Assembly: GCA_038532435.1 (NCBI GenBank)
Contig: JBCBAP010000018.1
Location: 1-60,120 of the forward strand
Reading direction: 5' to 3'
DNA from: JBCBAP01 sp038532435
GTDB lineage: Bacteria > Pseudomonadota > Alphaproteobacteria > Rhodobacterales > Rhodobacteraceae
DNA length: 60,120 nucleotides
Shown: positions 44,122 through 51,133 of the stretch, in pieces
How positions within the stretch are numbered: the first letter of the stretch is position 1
Layout: each line of letters opens with the position of its first letter
Notes under the pieces: generated by a model
Told to the model about the DNA's origin: nothing
What the model saw: the letters and a program-made list of their open reading frames with translations, nothing else
The model's database searches: none
Program-made: the position numbers and the translations under genes

Positions 44122-44649
44122 ATGGCGACTGCCGAAGCAGGGGCAAAGGAAAGCGCGAGCGGCATGCCGCAGCTCGCCTTCGAGACGTTCCCGAACCAGA
44201 TCTTTTGGCTGATGGTCGCGCTTGTCGCGATCTTCTTCGTGCTCAACCGCGTGGCCTTGCCGCGGATCGGATCCACCATCGAGGAGCGTCACGACGCCAT
44301 CGAAAATGATCTGGAACGTGCTGCCGAGTATCGCCGGAAGGCGGAAGAGGCGGAGCAGGCCTACGACAAGGCGCTGGCCGATGCCCGCGCCGAGGCGCAG
44401 CGCATTGCGGGCGAGGCAAAGGCGGAAATCCAGAAGGATGTCGACGCCGCCATCGCCAAGGCGGATGCGGAGATCGCGGAGAAATCCGCCGAGTCCGAAG
44501 CGCGCATCCGGGAGATCCGGGACAGCGCGATGGAGGCCGTCGAAGCCGTTGCCAAAGACACAGCGGGTGCGATCGTCGAGGCTGTGATGCCTTCCGCCGC
44601 GGATGCGGATGCCCTGAATGCCGCCGTTTCGGCGCAGCTGAAGTCCTGA
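44122..44649 (+). CDS. F0F1 ATP synthase subunit b' (second stator b)
   Basis: 175 aa. One N-terminal membrane helix (about 30-50: IFWLMVALVAIFFVLNRVALP), then a long right-handed coiled coil rich in Ala, Glu and Lys. It is the b' form found with b in photosynthetic and alphaproteobacterial F0 operons, so the peripheral stalk is a b-b' heterodimer. It lies 10 bp before atpF. The 90-bp gap after atpE holds no gene. Confidence 0.93.
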   Translation: MATAEAGAKESASGMPQLAFETFPNQIFWLMVALVAIFFVLNRVALPRIGSTIEERHDAIENDLERAAEYRRKAEEAEQAYDKALADARAEAQRIAGEAKAEIQKDVDAAIAKADAEIAEKSAESEARIREIRDSAMEAVEAVAKDTAGAIVEAVMPSAADADALNAAVSAQLKS

Positions 44650-44659
44650 GGAGGGTCTG

Positions 44660-45151
44660 ATGGATTTCCTCTACAACACGGACATTGTCGTCGGCATCGG
44701 CTTTGTCATCTTCATCGGGATCTTGGTCTATGTCGGCGTGCCCGGCATGGTGACGAAGATGCTCGATGCCCGGGCGGAGAAGATCCGGTCCGACATCGAA
44801 GAGGCACGTCAGCTGCGCGAAGAGGCGCAGAGCCTGCTCGCCTCCTATGAGCGAAAGCACAAGGAGGTCGAGAAGCTGACTGCGGAGATCGTGGCCAAGG
44901 CCCGCGAGGATGCCCAGGCGGACGCGGCGAAGGCTAAGGATGACCTTGCGGTTGCAATCGAGCGGCGGCTTGCCGCTGCCAAAGACCAGATCGCCTCTGC
45001 CGAAGCCTCCGCCATGCGTGAGGTCAAGGATCAGGCGGTCAGCGTCGCGGTCGCTGCAGCCCGCTCTGTGATCGCTGAGCGCATGAGCGCGTCCGACGCG
45101 GATGCAATGATCGATGCGTCCATCAACGAGGTTGGCGCCAAGCTCCACTAG
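44660..45151 (+). CDS. atpF: F0F1 ATP synthase subunit b
   Basis: Peripheral stalk subunit, 163 aa. Membrane helix at 6-28 (NTDIVVGIGFVIFIGILVYVGV), then a charged coiled coil (DARAEKIRSDIEEARQLREEAQ). Last gene of atpI-B-E-b'-b; a terminator follows. The F1 genes (atpHAGDC) are absent here, as usual for Alphaproteobacteria, where F0 and F1 operons are separate. Confidence 0.96.
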   Translation: MDFLYNTDIVVGIGFVIFIGILVYVGVPGMVTKMLDARAEKIRSDIEEARQLREEAQSLLASYERKHKEVEKLTAEIVAKAREDAQADAAKAKDDLAVAIERRLAAAKDQIASAEASAMREVKDQAVSVAVAAARSVIAERMSASDADAMIDASINEVGAKLH

Positions 45152-45174
45152 ACGGGTGCCTGACCATTGCGAAA

Positions 45175-45204
45175 GGCCCGGGCGGATCTTCGCCCGGGCC
45201 TTTT
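45175..45204 (+). terminator. Intrinsic terminator of the F0 operon
   Basis: Perfect 10-bp stem GGCCCGGGCG / CGCCCGGGCC, 6-base loop, four T; 23 bp after the atpF stop. Confidence 0.9.
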
Positions 45205-45227
45205 CGTTTGAACCTCCCGAAAGAGAT

Positions 45228-45257
45228 GACCCCCGGAGGTGGGGGCCTCCGGGGGTC
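45228..45257. repeat. Perfect 12-bp hairpin after the atp terminator
   Basis: GACCCCCGGAGG and CCTCCGGGGGTC pair perfectly around a TGGGGG loop. No T-run on the plus strand; on the minus strand the following bases are TCATCTCTTTC. It may be a second terminator or an end marker for a minus-strand transcript. Confidence 0.55.
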
Positions 45258-45655
45258 GGATACGTGCCATCAACGGGGGGAAGATGGCTCGTGGGGGAAA
45301 CAAAACACTCTTAAATCACTACACCCAGTGTGCCGCATACAGCGGCCTTCAACTCTACTCTCAAGACCAGACAGGTACACATCCACCCGGCCGGGTACGG
45401 AGAATCTCTTGATTTCCCACGCGACGCCATCGCACTGCGTCACGTCTCACCCGCGTTAGATATGCATGTAGCGTGCCAACTGAGGTTAACGGGACGTTAT
45501 CACCCGATTTCAACTCGCAAACATGTGTTCGACCGCGAGATGGGGTAGGCAAACGCCGTTCTGTACCCTACGTGGAAGAGCAAGTCTTTGCCGTAAGCGC
45601 TTACATAGATTCGCATAGTGCGGGCAAATTTTAACTATTCGTCGCGTTTTGCGAT
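45258..45655. other. Gene-free, lower-GC gap between convergent genes
   Basis: Both neighbours end toward this stretch, yet almost 400 bp hold no gene I can support. Base composition is visibly less GC-rich than the flanks. Short frames (for example 45330-45548 plus, 45361-45552 minus) lack ribosome sites and family similarity. It contains a small GCCGC/GCGGC hairpin near 45336-45350 and the palindrome GTAAGCGCTTAC. A small RNA, a decayed gene or a transferred fragment are all possible. Confidence 0.35.
45593..45604. promoter_or_regulatory. LacI-family-like palindrome
   Basis: GTAAGCGCTTAC, a perfect 12-bp palindrome with the central CG and AAGCGCTT core typical of LacI/GalR-family operators. 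It lies about 50 bp beyond the 3' end of the AhpD-like gene and is not upstream of any gene I can see. Confidence 0.35.
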
Positions 45656-46225
45656 TCACCTTGAGCGGCTGTGATACTCGGGGTTCGGCCTCATATCGAT
45701 CGCGGATGACATCCTGTTGGACATGTTGAAGAAGCTCGCGACGGCAGCGATGTCCCAGATGTCCGCATCGGTCCAGCCAACATCCCTGAGGGCGGCGCGG
45801 TCCGCCTCTTCGATGCGGTAACTGGCCTCTGTCATTGCACTTGCGAAGTCGAGCATGGCCCGTTGTTTGCGGGTCACATCCGCGACGCGATAGTTCATCA
45901 CGAGGGCTTCGCCGAGTGCGGGCTGACCGCTCAGTTCCCGGACTGCGGCACCATGGGCCACGAGGCAATAAAAACAACGATTGATTGAACTTACCACAAC
46001 GGCAATCATCTCCCTTTCGAGTTTGGAGAGGCCGCTCTCCCCCAGCATCAGATCATTGTACATGCCGGTGAAGGCGTTCAGCTTGCAGATATCGTGAGCG
46101 TAGGCACGCAGCACATTGGGCACCAGACCGAGCTTTTCTTCGCAGATGCGGAAGAACTTTTGGGTCTCCTCGGGCAGAGGGTCCACCATGGGCAGGTCGA
46201 GGGCGGTGGGGGAGTCGTCTTGCAC
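45656..46225 (-). CDS. AhpD-like / carboxymuconolactone decarboxylase family protein (peroxidase-related)
   Basis: 189 aa. All-helical AhpD-type protein. The active site is Cys84-x-x-Cys87 and His91 (CFYCLVAHG), the CxxC-x3-H pattern of alkylhydroperoxidase-like enzymes. The N-terminal part (EETQKFFRICEEKLGLVPNVLRAYAHD) matches the peroxidase-related subfamily. It lies 3 bp downstream of the GNAT gene in one transcript. Natural peroxide or reductant partner unknown. Confidence 0.9.
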   Translation of the reverse strand: MQDDSPTALDLPMVDPLPEETQKFFRICEEKLGLVPNVLRAYAHDICKLNAFTGMYNDLMLGESGLSKLEREMIAVVVSSINRCFYCLVAHGAAVRELSGQPALGEALVMNYRVADVTRKQRAMLDFASAMTEASYRIEEADRAALRDVGWTDADIWDIAAVASFFNMSNRMSSAIDMRPNPEYHSRSR

Positions 46226-46228
46226 GGG

Positions 46229-46924
46229 TTAACCTCTTGGTTTCGTTCGATAATGATACTGACCGGCGGAAACCATACCGAGACCCTCGTAGAGTGCGCG
46301 GGCCGGTGCATTGTCGATTGTTGCCAATAGGGCAAAAATCTTTGCGCCTTGCAACTCTCCCCACCGGGCCAGGGCGGCGGTTACATCGCGGCCCAGTCCG
46401 GACCGTCGTGCGGCTGGCGAGACCTCCAGCGCATGAAGCATCACGATATCTTCATGGCAGGCCGCGAAGGCACAGGCGGCGATCCGGTCGTTGACCCGGC
46501 CCATGGCGTAGGTCTTCGGACCTTGTACCCTCTCCATGACCGCGAGACGCGCCTCGCCGATGCCACCGTCCGCCCAGATCTGCCGCATCCTCGCCAGCGG
46601 GCGCGTTGCGGTGATCGTCCGGATGCCCGGCGGCGTGAGCCGGGCAAGGGGCGCGCACGGGGCCTGATACACGATGACGGGATCGATGATCTGGTGTCCG
46701 GCGGCCTCGAGCGTTGCGTCGAGACGGTCCTCCCTCTCCCTCACCATGACAAGGTCGGGAAGCGGGCCCCGCGGTGCCACGCCGACCCGCTCTGCCGTCG
46801 CTGCGGAGACGCGCTTTCCCCCGCCCGCTCCGTCGCGCATCGTCCAGCCGTCCTGCTGCCACATATGCGCGGCGGGCCAGGTCGCTTCGACAGCGTCGTA
46901 GAGGCGGGAGAGATCGGTCATCAT
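46229..46924 (-). CDS. GNAT family N-acetyltransferase
   Basis: 231 aa from the ATG at 46924; the next codon is also ATG, and a TTG at 46927 extends the frame by one residue. The C-terminal half is the GNAT core: LEVSPAARRSGLGRDVTAALARWG is the acetyl-CoA pyrophosphate loop, and NAPARALYEGLGM the closing motif. The N-terminal half is a degenerate second GNAT-like unit, as in double-domain acetyltransferases. Substrate unknown. Co-transcribed with the AhpD-like gene. Confidence 0.85.
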   Translation of the reverse strand: MMTDLSRLYDAVEATWPAAHMWQQDGWTMRDGAGGGKRVSAATAERVGVAPRGPLPDLVMVREREDRLDATLEAAGHQIIDPVIVYQAPCAPLARLTPPGIRTITATRPLARMRQIWADGGIGEARLAVMERVQGPKTYAMGRVNDRIAACAFAACHEDIVMLHALEVSPAARRSGLGRDVTAALARWGELQGAKIFALLATIDNAPARALYEGLGMVSAGQYHYRTKPRG

Positions 46925-47014
46925 CAACGCCTATCGCGCCAATCACCTTTCGTCCACGCCCTTGCGCGCCACGGGCCGCGGTCGTAGGTTCGGGACGGTT
47001 CCGTGAGGGACCAG

Positions 47015-47141
47015 CGTTCTCGGGGCGGGGTGAAACTCCCCACCGGCGGTGACAGCCCGCGAGCGGCCAGGCCCATGCCTGGTGTCAGCAGATCCGGTGA
47101 AACTCCGGGGCCGACGGTGACAGTCCGGATGTGAGAGAACG
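47015..47141 (+). promoter_or_regulatory. FMN riboswitch (RFN element)
   Basis: Closing stem CGTTCTC (47015-47021) with GAGAACG (47135-47141). Inside are the conserved RFN blocks GGGGTGAAACTCCCCACCGG, GGTGACAGCCCGCGAG, CAGATCCGGTGAAACTCCGG, GCCGACGGTGACAGTCCGGA and TGTGAGAGAACG. FMN binding represses the downstream ribH2 gene. Confidence 0.96.
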
Positions 47142-47151
47142 GGGCAGGCCG

Positions 47152-47176
47152 CGATCCGCGAGGATCGGGACCTTTT
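47152..47176 (+). terminator. Possible riboswitch expression-platform hairpin
   Basis: CGATCC / GGATCG stem with a GCGA loop, followed by GGACC and four T, just after the FMN aptamer and 50 bp before ribH2. It could be the attenuator, though the stem is short. Confidence 0.35.
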
Positions 47177-47225
47177 CCCAATGCGCCCGCGAAAACGTGT
47201 CATTGGAGAAAAGGAGGACCCATCC

Positions 47226-47684
47226 ATGACACGCACGACCCAAATCGCCTTCATCCGTGCGCGGTGGCACGCGGACGTGGTGGATCAAGCCCACTCAGGC
47301 TATCAGACCGAACTCGACCGGCTCGGCCGCACGGACATCGTGACGGACAGTTTCGACGTGCCCGGTGCCTTTGAGATCCCTCTTCTTGCCCGCAGGCTTG
47401 CCCAGTCCGGCCGCTATGGTGCGGTCATCGGCAGCGCGTTCGTCGTGGATGGCGGGATCTACCGCCACGACTTCGTCTCATCAGCGGTGATCGACGGCCT
47501 GATGCGGGCACAGCTGGACACGGATGTGCCCGTGCTGAGCGTGGTGCTCACCCCCCATCATTACCAGGAGACAGAGGCGCATCGCGCTTTCTTCCGCGCG
47601 CACTTCGTCGAGAAGGGGGCTGAGGCCGCCCGTGCGCTTCTTGCCATCCTGTCAACGGATCTTGCGCTGGACGCTGTCGCCTAG
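47226..47684 (+). CDS. ribH: 6,7-dimethyl-8-ribityllumazine synthase, RibH2 type
   Basis: Condenses the pyrimidine and butanone-phosphate precursors to lumazine, the penultimate step of riboflavin synthesis. 152 aa from the ATG at 47226, with AAGGAGGA before it. IAFIRARWHADVVDQA, FDVPGAFEIPLLAR, FVVDGGIYRHDFV and VVLTPHHYQE match the RibH2 (Brucella/Mesorhizobium type II, decameric) form, not the icosahedral RibH1. It is presumably a second, riboswitch-controlled copy; the housekeeping rib genes are not in the window. Confidence 0.93.
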   Translation: MTRTTQIAFIRARWHADVVDQAHSGYQTELDRLGRTDIVTDSFDVPGAFEIPLLARRLAQSGRYGAVIGSAFVVDGGIYRHDFVSSAVIDGLMRAQLDTDVPVLSVVLTPHHYQETEAHRAFFRAHFVEKGAEAARALLAILSTDLALDAVA

Positions 47685-47736
47685 CGCGTCAAGATTGTGG
47701 CCTGCCGCCGGGCAGGCCACGGCCATACGCCCGGGG

Positions 47737-49362
47737 TCAGGCGAAGTCGAAGAGGTCGTACTGCCCGTTTTCCGCGACGAGCCACCCGATATCTTCCCGG
47801 GTGTGGCCGGTCTCGTTGTCCCGGGACTTCTCCTCCTCAAGGCGCACATCGACCCCGGTCGTATCGAAGTCGTCATAGCGCACGGACACTGTATCTGTCC
47901 CCTTCAGCGTCTGGATGTCGGCGATGAGGGCCGCGTCCGCTACGCTGCCATCGAGGTCGATGCGGTGATCCCCGTGGGTCACATTCACGCCGGTTGTCCC
48001 GACCTGAAGGCCGCCTGTGGACCCGCCTTCCTCGATGGCGATCCAGGACACTGTTTCGGCCCGGTGGCCGACATTGCCCGGATCCTCTTCCTCCTGCATC
48101 CGAACAGTGAAACCGCTCTGGGACACATTTGAAATCCGATCCTCGACCGCCGCAGCACCGTTGTAGCTGGCAACCTGGGCAAACACCGCAACATCCTGAT
48201 CGAAGCCGGTCAGACCGACGGACACCGGATCGGAGTGCTGTGCCGTAACTTCACCGGCCGAAAGCGTCCGTCCATCGCTAAGCGTGTGTGTTCCCTCGCT
48301 TGCGGCAATCCATGACACGGTTTCGGCCTTGTGCGTGCCGTCAAGATAATCCCACTCATCCATCTGGAATTCGAAGCCCGTGTCGGTCACGTTGCGGACA
48401 CGCACGGTGGCCGGATCGCTCCCCTCGCTGCTGAGCGGGCCCATGACGACCACAGCGTTCTCGATCGTTTCGGTGAACTCGACCGTCCGCCATTGGGTCT
48501 TGCTTCCCTGGGAGAAGGTGAGGGTGCCGATCTCGAGGCTGCCGGTGGGGGGCTCGGGTGCGATGACAGCAGCCGCGGGCAGGTCGTCGGTGTTGAGATC
48601 GACCTTCACGTTCTGGCTGCCGACCGTGATCTCCTCGGACCATGCGAACGGCAAATCGCCGCCAGAGAAGGTCACCGTGATGGTTTGGTTCGCGCCCACG
48701 GCCATCTCGTAGCCGCCCCCGGCACCGGTGATGGTCGTCTGCCCGTCGGATGTGGTGACCTCAACGCCGGAAAGTTCCTCACCAGGATCGAAGAAATTGT
48801 CGCCGTCCTTGTCGTCGAACACGACGCCGAGCAGGATGGGGCTCCCCCCCTCGCTCGCGAAATTCTGGGTGATCATCGAGGTGTTGTAGCCCTCGAACTC
48901 TCCGATCACCTGGGCGATGCCGACCTCGGTGAAGTCCTCGAACATCAGGTTTTCCCGGTGACCGGGCGATTTGAACAGCCCATCATGCTGCCGTTCGATC
49001 CAGGACGCGCTGTTGACCAATGTGCCTGTCGTTCCCGCCCAGGAAAGGTTTTCGCCCCACGCTGTCCAGTCCGTGTAGCCTTCTGCCTCGATCCGGTCCC
49101 CGGGGTTGGAGTTCTCCGCCCCGGTATGGCTGAAGACATCGTTTTCGAGCATCCAGAAGCTGTGGCTCGCCGCAGCGCGCTCCAGCAGGCCGGAGCCTGC
49201 GAGCGGCTGCTTGGAGGACGTCGTGATCGTTCCCGCCGTCATTCCGTCGTTGAGGCCGATGCCGAGGCGTGCGGCCTCCGCCGCCGGATTCTCACGCGCG
49301 CGGTTTATCAGTTCGAGCATGTACTGCTCGTACGGAGACAAGTTCGACAACGATCCCTCCAT
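47737..49362 (-). CDS. CAP (SCP/PR-1) domain protein with three H-type-lectin-like repeats
   Basis: 541 aa. The CAP domain (about 8-170) has LINRARENPAAEAARLG, His67, GENLSW with Glu104 and SPGHRENLM with His135, the usual CAP cleft residues. Next comes a calcium-loop/SdrD-B-like segment (about 179-260, with DDKDGDNFFDPGEE). Three copies of an H-type-lectin-like unit follow (about 296-356, 386-446, 471-532), sharing GF-x-V/F-x-M and AETVSWIA; the third is more diverged. There is no N-terminal signal peptide. The acidic C-terminus ends DLFDFA, like type I secretion (RTX-type) signals, so extracellular export by an ABC system is likely. No hlyB/hlyD-like genes are in the window. Confidence 0.82.
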   Translation of the reverse strand: MEGSLSNLSPYEQYMLELINRARENPAAEAARLGIGLNDGMTAGTITTSSKQPLAGSGLLERAAASHSFWMLENDVFSHTGAENSNPGDRIEAEGYTDWTAWGENLSWAGTTGTLVNSASWIERQHDGLFKSPGHRENLMFEDFTEVGIAQVIGEFEGYNTSMITQNFASEGGSPILLGVVFDDKDGDNFFDPGEELSGVEVTTSDGQTTITGAGGGYEMAVGANQTITVTFSGGDLPFAWSEEITVGSQNVKVDLNTDDLPAAAVIAPEPPTGSLEIGTLTFSQGSKTQWRTVEFTETIENAVVVMGPLSSEGSDPATVRVRNVTDTGFEFQMDEWDYLDGTHKAETVSWIAASEGTHTLSDGRTLSAGEVTAQHSDPVSVGLTGFDQDVAVFAQVASYNGAAAVEDRISNVSQSGFTVRMQEEEDPGNVGHRAETVSWIAIEEGGSTGGLQVGTTGVNVTHGDHRIDLDGSVADAALIADIQTLKGTDTVSVRYDDFDTTGVDVRLEEEKSRDNETGHTREDIGWLVAENGQYDLFDFA

Positions 49363-49583
49363 GCATGTCCCGCGATGATTTCAGCCGGTGTCCCACACAC
49401 CAAATCACCACGCGCCGGTACCCCTACCGACGCCCCTAACATGGCTTATTTTATCTGGATTTCAAAGCATTTACGTCATCGGGAGCAAAGCAGGAACAGC
49501 CGTTGAACAAACTGTGTCAGCGGTGTGGAGAGGTCGTGGAGACAGGCGCAGTTTCGCCAAACTTCCGCTACAAATGCGATTCT

Positions 49584-50057
49584 TCAGCCACGTTCGCGAA
49601 GCAGACGGGCCTTCTGACGCTGCCAGTCCCGCTTTTTCTCCGTCTCCCGCTTGTCGGCAATCTTTTTCCCCTTCGCGAGGCCGAGCTTGAGCTTCGCGAT
49701 CCCGCGGCTGTTGAAGTAGAGCGCGAGGGGCACGATCGTCATCCCCTCCCGCCCGACAGCGTTCCACAGGCGGGAGAGCTCGCGCTTTGACACCAGAAGC
49801 TTGCGCCGCCGCCGTTCCTCATGGCCGAAGGTCTTGGCCTGCTTGAACGGGGCGATGTAGGAGTTGACGAGCCAGAGCTCGCCCTCCTCGACCGCCGCAT
49901 AGCTCTCTGCAATGTTGGCGCCCCCTTCTCGGAGCGACTTCACCTCCGACCCGTGCAGCACGATGCCGGCCTCGAGATCGCTCTCGATGCTGTACTGGTG
50001 CCGTGCCTTCCGGTTTTCGGCGACGGTTTTGGAGTTGGTGTCCGCAGTCTTGGCCAT
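49584..50057 (-). CDS. smpB: SsrA-binding protein SmpB
   Basis: Partner of tmRNA in trans-translation. 157 aa. ENRKARHQYSIESDLEAGIVLHGSEVKSLREG is the family opening, then NAVGREGMTIVPLALYFNSRGIAKL, and the basic C-terminal tail KGKKIADKRETEKKRDW. Downstream of dapA on the same strand (59 bp apart), a common alphaproteobacterial order. The 221 bp between its stop and the CAP gene hold no gene. Confidence 0.97.
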   Translation of the reverse strand: MAKTADTNSKTVAENRKARHQYSIESDLEAGIVLHGSEVKSLREGGANIAESYAAVEEGELWLVNSYIAPFKQAKTFGHEERRRRKLLVSKRELSRLWNAVGREGMTIVPLALYFNSRGIAKLKLGLAKGKKIADKRETEKKRDWQRQKARLLRERG

Positions 50058-50116
50058 GCGGGCCTATCTACGGTGTGACCGCCCCCTCCACAAGGGGAGC
50101 GGCCCGAGGATCCCGG

Positions 50117-50995
50117 TCAGTCGGACAGGACGCCCGCGCTGATCATCGCACCGCGGATTTCGTCCTTCGTCGACTGCGCCAGCGGTGTGAGGGGCAAGCG
50201 AACCTCCTCGGTGCACTTGCCCAGGAGGGAGAGGCCGTACTTCGCGCCGACGAGACCCGGCTCGCGGAAGATCGCGGCATGCAGCGGCAGCAGCCTGTCC
50301 TGCAGCTCCAGCGCGCGCACGAAGTTGCCGTTGAGCGTCGCGTCCTGGAACTCCGCACAGAGCGCGGGAGCAACATTCGCGGTGACGGAGATGCAGCCGA
50401 TCCCGCCATGGGCGTTGAAGCCGAGGGCGGACGGATCCTCGCCGGAGAGCTGCACGAAGTCAGCACCGCAGGTCGACCGCTGCTGGCTCACGCGGACCAC
50501 GTCCCCGGTCGCATCCTTGACGCCGACGATCCGGGGCAGCTTTGCCAGATGACCCATCGTCTCCGGCGACATGTCGATGACCGACCGTCCGGGAATGTTG
50601 TAGATGATGATCGGCAGCGTGCTCGCATCGTGGAGCGCGGTGTAGTGCGCGATCAGGCCGCCTTGGGTGGGCTTGTTGTAATATGGCGTGACGACAAGAG
50701 CGCCATCCGCGCCCACCTTCTCCGCATGCTGGATGAGGCCAATGGCCTCGGTGGTGTTGTTCGAGCCTGCGCCCGCGATGACCGGAACCCGGCCCGCGGC
50801 CGCCTCGACGACCAGTTCGATGACGCGCTCGTGTTCCTCATGGCTCAGCGTCGGGCTCTCCCCGGTGGTGCCAACGGGCACAAGACCATGGCTGCCCTCG
50901 GCGACGTGCCAGTTGACGAGGGATTTGAGCGCCGCTTCATCCACCTTGCCATTGGCAAACGGGGTGATGAGTGCGGGCAGAGAACCTCGGAACAT
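50117..50995 (-). CDS. dapA: 4-hydroxy-tetrahydrodipicolinate synthase
   Basis: First committed step of lysine/meso-diaminopimelate synthesis: pyruvate plus aspartate semialdehyde. 292 aa from the ATG at 50995. The frame continues far upstream, antisense to the transglycosylase gene, but that part is not DapA. FRGSLPALITPFANG, GTTGESPTLSHEEH, YYNKPTQGGLIAHY, YNIPGRS and the Schiff-base Lys in IVGVKDATGDV are all present. Divergent from the lytic transglycosylase across 138 bp. Confidence 0.96.
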   Translation of the reverse strand: MFRGSLPALITPFANGKVDEAALKSLVNWHVAEGSHGLVPVGTTGESPTLSHEEHERVIELVVEAAAGRVPVIAGAGSNNTTEAIGLIQHAEKVGADGALVVTPYYNKPTQGGLIAHYTALHDASTLPIIIYNIPGRSVIDMSPETMGHLAKLPRIVGVKDATGDVVRVSQQRSTCGADFVQLSGEDPSALGFNAHGGIGCISVTANVAPALCAEFQDATLNGNFVRALELQDRLLPLHAAIFREPGLVGAKYGLSLLGKCTEEVRLPLTPLAQSTKDEIRGAMISAGVLSD

Positions 50996-51133
50996 GACAC
51001 TGGAACCTTTCAGTAGACGGGTGGCTAAGCGCGCGGACACTAACGCCGATTTGAGGGTGCCGCAAGCACCGGCGGGCTGGCGCGAATCCTGCGCTGTGAT
51101 AGGGTCGCGAGAAACAAAACCGAGGCAGAACCG

